Positions 16,733 through 25,165 are shown, counted from the first letter of the stretch. The stretch: 64,000 nucleotides of DNA from Klebsiella africana (GCF_020526085.1 NZ_CP084874.1:3720001-3784000), one strand, 5' to 3'. Program-made: numbers and translations. The notes: generated from the sequence alone by a model not told the origin.

Positions 16733-18225
16733 GGTTGTAGGTCCTGAGAAAGAGGTTGAAGGGCGGCCTGCCTGGCCTGCCATACCGGCAGCATCTGCTC
16801 ACGCAGCAGGCGGTAAACGGGATACAGCGCCGCGTAGCGGGCATGCGCCTGAGGGCGCGGCTGATAGCGGGTCTGCGCCAGCGGAGGCGTCTCGGCCAGC
16901 GCCGCGACGCTGCGGGCCGCCAGAATCGCCGCGCCGCGCGCGCTCAGTTCATTAAAGGCGCTGGAGACCACCGTACGCCCGGTACAGTCAGCGATAATCT
17001 GCAGCCAGGTGGCCGAGGCTGCGCCGCCGCCGGTCAGATACAGCTCGCCGCCCTGCGGATAACCCTGCAGCGCATCGACAATGGCGAAGGCCAGGCCTTC
17101 AAACACCGCGCGCTGCAGCTCGGCGCGGGTGGTGTGCGGGCTAATGCCGAAAAAGCCGGCCCGCGCGTCGGGGCTGTAAAACGGCGCGCGTTCGCCATTG
17201 AGGTACGGCTGCCAGAAAACGCCACCGCTGCCTGGCTCCACCTCCGCGATCGCCTGCTCCAGGCGCCCCAGATCGGCGTCCAGCGAAATATGCTGCTGCA
17301 GCCAGTCAATGTTTGGCGTACCGGCCTGCATCGGAAACAGGGAGATCACTTGCCCGGCTTCGGTATGGGTGACAAAGCGCGTCGCCTCGTTCACCGTCTG
17401 CGGGCCGCGGCAGACAATCCCGGTGCAGCAGGTAGTGCCGAGGATCGTGTAGATATCCCCTTCGTTGACCGCGCCGCAGCCCAGCGCGGCGCTACAGACA
17501 TCCAGCGCCCCGGCAGCCACCGGCGTCGCGGCGGGCAGCCCGGTCAGCGCCGCCACCGCGTCGCTCAGCGTGCCGGCCGGGGCATCCGGGGCCAGCAGCG
17601 GGGGAAACAGCGGCAGCAGTTCGTCCAGCCCCATCTCGTTCATTACCACCGAGGACCAGCTGCCTGTCTGCTGGTTAAGTAACGAGCTGCTGGCGTCCGT
17701 CAGCTCCAGCGCCGCCACGCCGGTCAGGCGAAAGCGGATCCAGTCCTTGGCGAAAAACAGATAGCGCGCGGCCGCCAGTCGCGCCGGCTGATAGTGTTTC
17801 AGCCAGTACAGCTGCAGGCTGGTATTGCAGGGCTGCAGATGGGTGCCGGTATCGGCGAAATAGCGGCGGTCGAAGCCGGGTCGGCGCAGCAGGTCGCTCA
17901 TCAGCTCGTGGCTGCGGGTATCGCTCCACAGGATCCCCGGGCCCACCGGTTCGCCCTGCTCATCGCTGAGCCAGACCCCCTCCCCTTGCCCGGCGAGGCC
18001 GATAGCCCGCAGCCGCCCCGCCTGCAGCGCCGGGTGGCGGGCAATCTGGCGCAGAATAGCCAGCACCGAATGCCACAGCTGGGTCATATCCTGTTCCGCG
18101 TAGCCATTGGCCGACAGGCGGGGTGAGGTGTTTTCCGCGGCGCTGGCGCAGGCGGTGAAATGCTGATCAAACAGCACCGCTTTCACCCGCGAGGTGCCAA
18201 TATCGATACCAAGATAAAAATCCAT
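16729..18225 (-). CDS. FGGY-family carbohydrate kinase
   Basis: A 498-residue kinase of the xylulokinase/L-xylulose kinase group. N-terminal phosphate-binding segment LGIDIGTSRVKAVLFD; substrate region GQGEGVW and LWSDTRS; C-terminal FGGY signature region LYLTGGGAASATWLQIIADCTGRTV (read in two parts). It lies 12 bases after mtnB and overlaps the dehydrogenase, so it belongs to the MetJ-box operon. Canonical methionine salvage needs no kinase other than MtnK, so its presence is unexplained. Substrate possibilities are keto-pentoses or deoxy-pentuloses. Confidence 0.9.
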   Translation of the reverse strand: MDFYLGIDIGTSRVKAVLFDQHFTACASAAENTSPRLSANGYAEQDMTQLWHSVLAILRQIARHPALQAGRLRAIGLAGQGEGVWLSDEQGEPVGPGILWSDTRSHELMSDLLRRPGFDRRYFADTGTHLQPCNTSLQLYWLKHYQPARLAAARYLFFAKDWIRFRLTGVAALELTDASSSLLNQQTGSWSSVVMNEMGLDELLPLFPPLLAPDAPAGTLSDAVAALTGLPAATPVAAGALDVCSAALGCGAVNEGDIYTILGTTCCTGIVCRGPQTVNEATRFVTHTEAGQVISLFPMQAGTPNIDWLQQHISLDADLGRLEQAIAEVEPGSGGVFWQPYLNGERAPFYSPDARAGFFGISPHTTRAELQRAVFEGLAFAIVDALQGYPQGGELYLTGGGAASATWLQIIADCTGRTVVSSAFNELSARGAAILAARSVAALAETPPLAQTRYQPRPQAHARYAALYPVYRLLREQMLPVWQARQAALQPLSQDLQP

Positions 18226-18237
18226 ACCTGCTCCGGC

Positions 18238-18846
18238 TCAGGGCTCGTAGCGGCGGCGCATCAGCTCGCACTCGAACAGGAACTCCAGCCCCTCCAGTTG
18301 CCGGCGGGCCTCCTGAATATCTTTCCCCCAGCAGGTCAGGCCGTGGCCGCGCAGCAGAAAGCCGTAGCGCAGCGGGCGGGTTTGCGCATAATCGGCAATC
18401 CGCGCCGCCAGGGCGTCAATATCCTGATCATTATCAAAGATGGCGACCGGAACGCTATCGAGATGGCTGTGCTGCCCGCTGAGGGTTTTCTGCATTTCAT
18501 ACCCCTGCAGCGCCAGCGTGTCGCTTGTTTCGATACGCGACAGCACGGTGGCGTTGACGGTGTGCACATGCAGCACCACGTTGGCTTCCGGGAACAGGCG
18601 ATACACCAGGGTGTGCAGGCCGGTCTCCGCCGACGGCTTCCGTCCGGAAGGCGCCTGGTTGGTGGCGATCTCAACCTGCAAAAAATCCTCGGTTGTCAGG
18701 CTGCCTTTATCGCGGCCCGACTCGCTTAGCCAGCACCAGGTATCATCCTGACGCACCGACATATTGCCGCCGGTCGCCGGCGCCCAGCCTTTCGCGCCGA
18801 TCCAATGACAGGTGGTGACCAGTTGCGCGAGTCTTTCTTGCCACAT
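18238..18846 (-). CDS. mtnB: Methylthioribulose-1-phosphate dehydratase
   Basis: A 202-residue class II aldolase-fold zinc enzyme that dehydrates 5-methylthioribulose-1-phosphate to the diketone used by MtnC. Motifs that distinguish MtnB from fuculose/ribulose-phosphate aldolases are visible: ATGGNMS, SGRDKG, KPSAETGLHT, HVHTVNATVLS (zinc histidines), GYEMQKTL and LRGHGLTCWGKD. It is the first gene of a minus-strand operon and has its own MetJ-type operator. It is unlinked from mtnC-mtnD by about 11 kb, unlike the compact salvage operons of other bacteria. Confidence 0.94.
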   Translation of the reverse strand: MWQERLAQLVTTCHWIGAKGWAPATGGNMSVRQDDTWCWLSESGRDKGSLTTEDFLQVEIATNQAPSGRKPSAETGLHTLVYRLFPEANVVLHVHTVNATVLSRIETSDTLALQGYEMQKTLSGQHSHLDSVPVAIFDNDQDIDALAARIADYAQTRPLRYGFLLRGHGLTCWGKDIQEARRQLEGLEFLFECELMRRRYEP

Positions 18847-18877
18847 AGCAGTTCCTTAGGTTAGCGATGATTTGTTT

Positions 18878-18893
18878 AGCCGTCTAAATGGCT
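18878..18893. promoter_or_regulatory. MetJ operator upstream of mtnB
   Basis: Two adjacent met boxes on the plus strand: AGCCGTCT (18878-18885) and AAATGGCT (18886-18893). On the minus strand these read AGCCATTT followed by AGACGGCT, seven of eight bases matching the AGACGTCT consensus in the second. It is 32 bases before the mtnB start, where bound MetJ would block transcription. Confidence 0.75.
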
Positions 18894-19149
18894 ATTTATC
18901 CGATACTAACACCGCAAACCGGAGGGGACAATATTTCAGGAAACACACATAAGACAAATGGTTATATCATAAATGAATATTAAATAACCTTTATTCACAG
19001 TGATTTAACCAACCGTTTTCAGTACGCCGCTATTCTCTACTCCTCTCTGGCCAAAAAATGGCGAATTGCCCTGGATGAAATTCTCCTCCTGCGCCAGAAA
19101 TACCCTCGCCGCCCTCCTCTGCCCTGGACTGGTGCAAAACCTGGCAGGA

Positions 19150-19166
19150 TGCACAGTAAAATGGCA
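19150..19166 (+). promoter_or_regulatory. Candidate NtrC-like enhancer site
   Basis: TGCACAGTAAAATGGCA has one perfect NtrC half-site (TGCAC) and a partial second half at the correct 17-base length. It is about 90 bases upstream of the sigma-54 promoter, a usual enhancer distance. The match is incomplete. Confidence 0.35.
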
Positions 19167-19192
19167 TTACCCCTCCGGGATCCTTCAATAAC

Positions 19193-19207
19193 TGTGCATG
19201 TTGCACA
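19193..19207. promoter_or_regulatory. Palindrome TGTGCA-TGT-TGCACA
   Basis: Perfect six-base arms with a three-base centre between the candidate NtrC site and the sigma-54 promoter. It could be the operator of the operon's own PucR-type regulator, or a second activator site. Not recognised as a known consensus. Confidence 0.35.
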
Positions 19208-19238
19208 CCGCGTGCTATTCCCCGTGCCCGGTTTTTCC

Positions 19239-19254
19239 TGGCACATCTCTTGCT
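19239..19254 (+). promoter_or_regulatory. Sigma-54 (RpoN) promoter of the permease-deaminase operon
   Basis: TGGCACATCTCTTGCT matches the -24/-12 consensus TGGCAC-N5-TTGCW exactly, with GG and GC ten bases apart. It is 45 bases upstream of the permease start and in the right orientation. Sigma-54 control normally signals nitrogen limitation through NtrC in enterics. Confidence 0.82.
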
Positions 19255-19298
19255 ACTTCCGGCAATCACCGCCCATCTAACCAGCCAGAGGTTCCAGG

Positions 19299-20561
19299 AT
19301 GTCAAACAGCAATGATTTTCCCCTTGTCGAAGCGCCCGCCGCCGGACGCAAAGGCGTATTTTCTATCGCCATGGTGTTATTCAGCTTTACCTTTTTCACC
19401 GGCACGATGTTTGCCGGCGGCAAACTCGGCGTCTCCTTTTCCATCGTCAATCTGCTGTGGATAGCCGTCATCGGCAATGCCTTGCTGGCTCTCTATGCCG
19501 CGTCGCTGGGCTGGATCGCCGCGCGCAGCGGCCTGAATACGGTGCTGATGGGCCGCTTCTGCTTCGGGGAGATCGGCAGCAAGCTGGCCGACTTTATTCT
19601 TGGCTTTGCCGAGCTGGGCTGGTACGCCTGGGGCACCGCCACGGTCGCTATCTCGCTGGTGAAGATCCTCGCCCTGCCCGAGGCGCTGACCCAGCCGCTG
19701 ATGGTGCTGTTTGGCATTTTGTTCTGCGTCACCGCGCTGGTGGGCTACAAGGGACTGGACGCGCTGTCGCGCCTGTCGGTGCCATTGATGTTTGTGCTGC
19801 TGATGGTCTCCATGTCTCTGGCGCTGCACCACGCCGGCGGCTGGCAGGCAATGACCCGCATTGCGCCGAGCGACACCATGACCTGGTCGGCGGCCATCAC
19901 CATGGTCTTCGGGACTTTCGCCAGCGGCGCCACCCAGGCGACGAACTGGACCCGGCTGGCCAACTCCAGCCGGACCGCCATTCTCGCCAGCATGGGCAGC
20001 TTCCTCATCGGCAACGGGCTGATGATCGTCGCCGGCGCCTGGTGCGCCATCGTCTATCAACAGGCCGATATCGTCGAAGTGCTGATCCTGCAGGGGCTGT
20101 CAGTCGCCGCGGTGATCATGCTCTGTCTCAATCTGCTGACCATCCAGGGCCCCACCATCTATAACGTCTCTGCCGCCGCCTGCCATCTGCTGCGCAGCGA
20201 ACGTCGCCGGACGCTGACCCTCGCCGCCGCCGGGGTGGGCATTGTGCTCGCTATTGGCGGTATGTATGAAATGCTGATCCCCTTCCTCGTGCTGCTGGGA
20301 AGCATTATCCCGCCCATCGGCGGGGTGATCCTCGCCGACTACTGGTTCGCCCGCGGCGGGCGCTATCCCCTGCTGCAGAACGCCCGCCTGCCGCGTTTTA
20401 ACTGGCTGGGACTTGGCTCCTACGCCGTCGGCGCGGTGGTGGCCTATCTGTCGCCGTGGATCGCGCCGCTGGTGGGGATCACCGTCTCCGCGCTGGTCTA
20501 TATCGCCCTGACCCTTTTAAGCAAACGCCAGCCTGCCGCCGTCGCGGAGCAGGAGCCATGA
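19299..20561 (+). CDS. NCS1-family nucleobase permease (CodB-like)
   Basis: A 420-residue inner-membrane transporter related to cytosine permease CodB, with about twelve hydrophobic segments and the typical end segments (IPPIGGVILADYWFARGGRY). It is the first gene of a tightly overlapped operon with a PucR-type regulator and a CodA-family deaminase, under a sigma-54 promoter. The expected cargo is cytosine or, given the deaminase, 5-methylcytosine. It overlaps the next gene by ATGA. Confidence 0.9.
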   Translation: MSNSNDFPLVEAPAAGRKGVFSIAMVLFSFTFFTGTMFAGGKLGVSFSIVNLLWIAVIGNALLALYAASLGWIAARSGLNTVLMGRFCFGEIGSKLADFILGFAELGWYAWGTATVAISLVKILALPEALTQPLMVLFGILFCVTALVGYKGLDALSRLSVPLMFVLLMVSMSLALHHAGGWQAMTRIAPSDTMTWSAAITMVFGTFASGATQATNWTRLANSSRTAILASMGSFLIGNGLMIVAGAWCAIVYQQADIVEVLILQGLSVAAVIMLCLNLLTIQGPTIYNVSAAACHLLRSERRRTLTLAAAGVGIVLAIGGMYEMLIPFLVLLGSIIPPIGGVILADYWFARGGRYPLLQNARLPRFNWLGLGSYAVGAVVAYLSPWIAPLVGITVSALVYIALTLLSKRQPAAVAEQEP

Positions 20562-21793
20562 GCCTGACGGTCAGCGAACTGCTGGCCCTTGAGGGACTCT
20601 CCGCCCTGCGTCTGCGGGCAGGAAAGCAAGGGCTGCAGCGGGCGGTACGCTGGTACTACGTGGCGGAAAATGAACATATCGCCGAGTGGATCATGGGCGG
20701 CGAGCTGGTGTTTATCACCGGCATCAACCATCCCCGGGATGAAGCCAACCTGATCCAGCTGCTGATGGAGGGGAAACAACGCGGCATCGCCGGGATGGTG
20801 ATCCTCACCGGCGAGGCCTATATCCACGCCATTCCCGCCACGCTGATCGCCCTTGCCGACGAGCTGGGCGTGCCGCTGATCGAGCAGCCCTACCTGCTGA
20901 AGATGGTGATTGTCACCGAGCGGGTCGGCACCGCGCTGGTCCGCAGCGAAAACGCCCTGCAGTCGCAGCGCGACATTCTGATGCAGCTGGTCACCGGCGA
21001 CTATCCGGATCTGCAGATGCTCCACCAGCGCGCCCTGCACCAGCAGCTCGATTTTACCCGTCCGCTGCGGCTGGCAGCGCTGCGTCTGGAGGGACTGTCC
21101 CGCCTGTTTCGCCAGTTCCCGCCCGAACAGGCCGAAGCCTGGCTACTGCAGGCCCACCGCAGCGTCCGTCAGCAGCTGCAGCAGCAGCTCAACCAGCAGG
21201 GCAATCCCTTTCCGCTGCTGGAGCGCAGCAACATGTTTCTTTTCCTGCTGCCGGATGAGGAGGGAGAAGGCTTTCAGCAGAAAAAATGGCTACAGCAGTG
21301 GCTGCAGACGCTGGCGGACGGAGAGGAGAGTTTATCGCTACTTTGCGGCCTCTCCGCGCCGCTCAGGCAGCTGCAGGGCTACCCGCGGGCGCTGTCGCAG
21401 GCGCGCCAGGCGCTGGATCTGTGCGATACCCTGCGGCCGACCCAGCGCATCAGCGACTATCAGCAGCTGGGGTTTATCAAACTGCTGTCCGCGGTCAGCG
21501 ACCCGGCGCTGCTCAACGATTTTATGCACGACACTCTGGGCTGCCTGATCGAGCCGGGCCGCAAAGCGCCATGGCTGCTGCTGGAGACCCTCGAGACGCT
21601 GCTGCAGGAGAACGGCAACGTGGTGCGGGCCGCCGACCGGCTGGGTCTCCATCGCAACACGTTGCATCAGCGCATCCAGCGCATTGAAAAACTGACCGGC
21701 TACCCGGTCAGCCACCCTCAGTTTCATCTCAACGCCTCGGTCGCGCTGGTGATCTGGCGTTTATCGCAAAACCATTTACAGGACCCACCATGA
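20558..21793 (+). CDS. PucR-family transcriptional regulator
   Basis: A 411-residue protein with an N-terminal purine-catabolism PucR domain (VSELLALEGLSALRLRAGK ... GELVFITG) and a C-terminal PucR helix-turn-helix (LLQENGNVVRAADRLGLHRNTLHQRIQRIE in two helices, residues about 360-400). Such regulators control nucleobase and nitrogen catabolism and sense a pathway compound. It starts at 20558 inside the permease stop and overlaps the deaminase start (ATGA). Placement inside the operon suggests autoregulation; the palindrome at 19193-19207 is a possible target. Confidence 0.88.
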   Translation: MSLTVSELLALEGLSALRLRAGKQGLQRAVRWYYVAENEHIAEWIMGGELVFITGINHPRDEANLIQLLMEGKQRGIAGMVILTGEAYIHAIPATLIALADELGVPLIEQPYLLKMVIVTERVGTALVRSENALQSQRDILMQLVTGDYPDLQMLHQRALHQQLDFTRPLRLAALRLEGLSRLFRQFPPEQAEAWLLQAHRSVRQQLQQQLNQQGNPFPLLERSNMFLFLLPDEEGEGFQQKKWLQQWLQTLADGEESLSLLCGLSAPLRQLQGYPRALSQARQALDLCDTLRPTQRISDYQQLGFIKLLSAVSDPALLNDFMHDTLGCLIEPGRKAPWLLLETLETLLQENGNVVRAADRLGLHRNTLHQRIQRIEKLTGYPVSHPQFHLNASVALVIWRLSQNHLQDPP

Positions 21794-23028
21794 AAATTAT
21801 TAACGCTCGCCTGCGCCGCCAGGAGGCGCTGTTTACTCTTGACCTGCAGGACGGGATGATTCACCGCATCACCGCCCAGGCCGCGATGCAGACCACCGAC
21901 GCCGGGGATATCGACGCCCAGGGCCGGCTGGCGATCCCGCCCTTCGTCGAGCCGCATATTCATCTTGACGCCACCCTCACCGCGGGCGAGCCGGAGTGGA
22001 ACCGCAGCGGCACCCTGTTTGAAGGCATCACCCGCTGGAGCCAGCGCAAAGCGAGTATTACCCCGGAAGACACCCGCCAGCGGGCGCTAAAAACCATCGG
22101 CATGCTGCGCGATTTCGGCGTCCAGCACGTCCGGACCCATGTGGATGTCACCGACCCGTCACTGGCGGCCCTGAAGGCGCTGCTGGCGGTGAAACAAGAG
22201 GCCGCCGATCTCATCGATCTGCAGATTGTCGCCTTTCCGCAGGAGGGAATCGAATCGTATCCCAACGGCCGGGAGCTGATGACGCGCGCCATCGAGATGG
22301 GTGCCGACGTGGTGGGCGGCATTCCGCACTATGAGAACACCCGCGACAAAGGGGTCAGCTCGGTGATGTTTTTGATGGACCTCGCCCAGCGTTACGGCCG
22401 CCTGGTGGATGTCCACTGCGATGAAATCGACGATCCGCAGTCGCGTTTCCTCGAAGTGCTGGCGGAAGAGGCGCGGGTGCGCGGCATGGGAGCGCAGGTC
22501 ACCGCCAGCCACACCTGCGCGATGGGCTCTTATGATAACGCCTACTGCTCGAAGCTGTTTCGCCTGCTGAAAGCCTCAGGCATCAACTTCATCTCCTGCC
22601 CGACCGAAAGCATCCATCTGCAGGGCCGGTTTGATAGCTGGCCGAAACGGCGCGGCGTCACCCGGGTGGCAGAGCTGGATCGCGCCGGCATTAACGTCTG
22701 CTTTGCCCAGGACTCGATTCAGGATCCGTGGTATCCGCTGGGGAACGGCAATATCCTGCGTATTCTGGATGCCGGGCTGCACATCTGCCATATGCTCGGC
22801 TATGACGATCTGCAGCGCTGCCTCGACTTCGTCACCGACAACAGCGCCCGGGCGCTGTGTCTGGGCGATAACTACGGCCTCGCCGAAGGCCGCCCGGCAA
22901 ATTTGCTGATCCTCGATGCGGAAAACGACTACGAGGCCGTCCGTCGTCAGGCACGGGTGCTGACCTCCATTCGCCACGGCAAGGTGATTTTGCAGCGTGA
23001 GGTGGAGCACATCCGCTACCCGGCATAG
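21790..23028 (+). CDS. CodA-family amidohydrolase, probable 5-methylcytosine/cytosine deaminase
   Basis: A 412-residue amidohydrolase close to E. coli cytosine deaminase. Metal and catalytic residues are present: VEPHIHLD, VHCDEIDD, TASHTCAM and Asp308. In E. coli CodA the segment is GHDDVFDPWYP; here it is AQDSIQDPWYP, so the residue after the catalytic Asp (E. coli Asp314) is Ser309. From memory, loss of Asp314 was used by the Raushel group to find bacterial 5-methylcytosine deaminases, including one from K. pneumoniae, which this is likely to be. Products would be thymine and ammonia, fitting nitrogen control. Confidence 0.88.
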   Translation: MKIINARLRRQEALFTLDLQDGMIHRITAQAAMQTTDAGDIDAQGRLAIPPFVEPHIHLDATLTAGEPEWNRSGTLFEGITRWSQRKASITPEDTRQRALKTIGMLRDFGVQHVRTHVDVTDPSLAALKALLAVKQEAADLIDLQIVAFPQEGIESYPNGRELMTRAIEMGADVVGGIPHYENTRDKGVSSVMFLMDLAQRYGRLVDVHCDEIDDPQSRFLEVLAEEARVRGMGAQVTASHTCAMGSYDNAYCSKLFRLLKASGINFISCPTESIHLQGRFDSWPKRRGVTRVAELDRAGINVCFAQDSIQDPWYPLGNGNILRILDAGLHICHMLGYDDLQRCLDFVTDNSARALCLGDNYGLAEGRPANLLILDAENDYEAVRRQARVLTSIRHGKVILQREVEHIRYPA

Positions 23029-23087
23029 GGCGCAAGGCGCTGCGCGACGTCCCCTTTCTGTGATACCTTTTCAGGCAGTGTGCGTGA

Positions 23088-23109
23088 CCGACGCCCGGGC
23101 GGGCGTCGG
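23088..23109. terminator. Strong GC hairpin after the deaminase gene
   Basis: Perfect arms CCGACGCCC and GGGCGTCGG around a four-base loop, 60 bases after the deaminase stop and before the LacI-type gene. There is no good T-run, so it may only stabilise the mRNA end or act with Rho. Confidence 0.5.
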
Positions 23110-23140
23110 CTTCCTGGAAAACAGACGGCGCAAAACGACG

Positions 23141-24124
23141 ATGAGCGATAAAAAATGGATTAAGGCCGAGGACGTGGCCAGACTGGCCGGCGTCTCGCGC
23201 TCGGCGGTCTCCCGCACCTTCACCCCCGGCGCCTCGGTGTCGGAGAAGACCCGGCAGAAGGTGCTGAGCGCTGCGGAAGCCCTGGGCTATCAGGTGAATA
23301 TCATCGCCCGGACGATGATCACCGGCAGCAGTAATTTTATCGGCATCGTTACCGCCGGTTTCGACAACCCGTTTCGCAGCAAACTGCTGGCGCCGCTGGT
23401 CCATCAGCTGGCGCTCAATGGCTTTATGCCGCTGCTGATGAACGCTGACGATCCGCAGCAGCTCGCCCCCTCGCTTAAACAGCTGCTGAGCTACCACGTC
23501 GCCGGGGTGATCATCACCTCCGGCGCGCCGCCGCTGTCGCTGGCGGAAGAGTATCTGGCGCGCAAGATCCCCGTCACCCTGATCAACCGCCATGCGGACC
23601 TCGCCGGCTGCGATCGGGTGTGCAGCGATAACGCCCAGGGGGCGAAGCTGGTGGCGGATCTGTTCAGTCGCCGAGGCTGGCAGCAGGTTGGCTTTATTGG
23701 CGAAAATCGCGAGAACTTCAGCACCCGCCAGCGCTATGACGCTTTCATCGCCCGGACGTCGGGTATGGCGGTGAGCAGCCGCTTCTGCGACGGCGGCGGC
23801 TATCAGGCCGGCTACCAGGCCGCCAGAGAATTGGTTGCTGAAAACCCCGGGGTGCAGGCGCTGTTCTGCGCCACCGATATGCTGGCGCTGGGCGCCCTGG
23901 ATGGCCTGCGGGACGCCCCCGCCCCGCTGCCGGCCATCGTCGGTTTTGACGATATCCCGCAGGCGGACTGGCAGCCCTATCAGCTGACCACCGTCCAGCA
24001 GAATACCGCCCTGCTGGCGCACCACGCGGTGGATCTGTTGGTGACGCGGATCGCCCGCTTCAGCCTGCCCTCGCGCCATCGCGAAGTGCCAGTGAAACTA
24101 ATTATTCGCCATAGCGCGAAATGA
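23141..24124 (+). CDS. LacI-family transcriptional regulator
   Basis: A 327-residue repressor. The N-terminal helix-turn-helix is IKAEDVARLAGVSRSAVSRTF with the hinge helix typical of the family, followed by a periplasmic-binding-like effector domain (FIGIVTAGFDNPF). Start 23141 (MSDKKW) is the only position giving a normal domain N-terminus; the open frame is longer. It precedes the phosphatase-transporter-phytase genes, and a perfect 14-base palindrome of LacI type lies before the first of them, so it probably represses that set until an inositol phosphate or inositol appears. Confidence 0.9.
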   Translation: MSDKKWIKAEDVARLAGVSRSAVSRTFTPGASVSEKTRQKVLSAAEALGYQVNIIARTMITGSSNFIGIVTAGFDNPFRSKLLAPLVHQLALNGFMPLLMNADDPQQLAPSLKQLLSYHVAGVIITSGAPPLSLAEEYLARKIPVTLINRHADLAGCDRVCSDNAQGAKLVADLFSRRGWQQVGFIGENRENFSTRQRYDAFIARTSGMAVSSRFCDGGGYQAGYQAARELVAENPGVQALFCATDMLALGALDGLRDAPAPLPAIVGFDDIPQADWQPYQLTTVQQNTALLAHHAVDLLVTRIARFSLPSRHREVPVKLIIRHSAK

Positions 24125-24184
24125 AAAAATCATTTTATGCTGGAGGGATCACAGAATCTTCTGCGAAACCCGGCCACACTCATT

Positions 24185-24207
24185 CGGCCCTTCGGGGCTG
24201 TTTTTTT
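24185..24207 (+). terminator. Intrinsic terminator after the LacI-type gene
   Basis: Stem CGGCCC/GGGCTG with a TTCG tetraloop, followed immediately by seven T. It separates the regulator transcript from the downstream operon. Confidence 0.8.
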
Positions 24208-24216
24208 CACGCAAAA

Positions 24217-24230
24217 TGCACACGTGTGCA
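24217..24230. promoter_or_regulatory. LacI-family operator palindrome
   Basis: TGCACACGTGTGCA is a perfect palindrome with a central CG pair, the usual form of LacI/PurR-family operators. It is 15 bases before the phosphatase start codon, placed to block transcription start or elongation. Confidence 0.65.
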
Positions 24231-24245
24231 AAATAGGGAGTCACT

Positions 24246-25055
24246 ATGCAATCTCAGGAATCAGAAGCGCTACAGGCCCGCTACCGTTTGGCCTGCGAGC
24301 TGGCGAAAGCGGGCGCTGAGCTGGCGTTTGAATACTATCAACAGCGGGAGGCGCTGGCCGTCGACCATAAAGGCGATGACCTGCAGGATGTGGTCAGCGT
24401 GGCCGATAAGCGGGTGGAAGCCTTTGTCAAACAGCGCATTCAGAGCGCGTTTCCGGAGGATGGCTTTCTCGGCGAAGAGAGCGGTGCCCGCCTGCCCGAC
24501 GCCCGGATCCTGTGGGTGGTCGACCCCATCGATGGAACCAGCTGTTTCCTCAACGGCCTGCACACCTGGTGCCTGTCGCTGGCGATCGTCGCCGACGACG
24601 AACCGGTCATCGGCGTGGTCTACGACCCCAACCATCGCGAGCTGTTTCATGCCCTGCGGGGCCATGGCGCCTGGCTCAACGACGCCCCGCTCCGTCCACA
24701 CCCCGCAACGACGGTCAAAGAGGGCGTGATGGGCGTCGGCACCTCGCATCGCGTCACCCCGGCGGACTTTCTGCCGTTTCTGCAGGCGCTGCTCAGCGAC
24801 GGCGGCATGTTTATCCGCAACGGTTCCGGGGCATTGATGAGCGCCTGGGCGGCGGCGGGCCGGTTGATTGGCTACTACGAGCCGCACATGAACCCGTGGG
24901 ACGCCCTGCCGGGGCTGGTGCTGATGCGCGAAGCGGGCGGCGCCAGCAACGATTTTCTGGCGCAGGAGGGGATCCAGCGCGGCAATCCGCTGCTGCTGGC
25001 CAGCCAGACGCTCTACCCGCAGCTGAAAAAGATGATCCCACAACCCTTACATTAA
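24246..25055 (+). CDS. Inositol monophosphatase family protein
   Basis: A 269-residue metal-dependent phosphatase. Family motifs: GEES (residues 76-79), VVDPIDGTSCF (91-101), and the late NPWDALPGLVLMREAGG. It is probably cytoplasmic, with no signal peptide. Next to an organophosphate transporter and a phytase, its likely substrate is myo-inositol monophosphate left after phytate breakdown, yielding free inositol. SuhB-like housekeeping enzymes or 3'-phosphoadenosine phosphatases share the fold, so the substrate is inferred from context. Confidence 0.9.
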   Translation: MQSQESEALQARYRLACELAKAGAELAFEYYQQREALAVDHKGDDLQDVVSVADKRVEAFVKQRIQSAFPEDGFLGEESGARLPDARILWVVDPIDGTSCFLNGLHTWCLSLAIVADDEPVIGVVYDPNHRELFHALRGHGAWLNDAPLRPHPATTVKEGVMGVGTSHRVTPADFLPFLQALLSDGGMFIRNGSGALMSAWAAAGRLIGYYEPHMNPWDALPGLVLMREAGGASNDFLAQEGIQRGNPLLLASQTLYPQLKKMIPQPLH

Positions 25056-25165
25056 CCCTTACGGGTCAGGCTATCTCTGATTATGTACTCTACACAGTAA
25101 CGATAACTTCACTCACGGACGAACCACATCAATCAGTCACGCCTCCGACCTGCGGAGAACCACCT

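Noticed and set aside
18238..18846. L-ribulose- or L-fuculose-phosphate aldolase instead of MtnB
   Set aside because: The SGRDKG, KPSAET and GYEMQKTL segments fit MtnB, and the met boxes upstream support it.
22832..24079. Long minus-strand open frame of 415 codons
   Set aside because: It lies opposite the CodA-type and LacI-type genes, has low-complexity composition typical of antisense of GC-rich genes, and shows no domain or ribosome site.
24512..25165. Upstream extension of the OPA transporter frame
   Set aside because: It overlaps the phosphatase gene in another frame and lacks membrane-protein character; the start at 25166 has a ribosome site and the normal family N-terminus.
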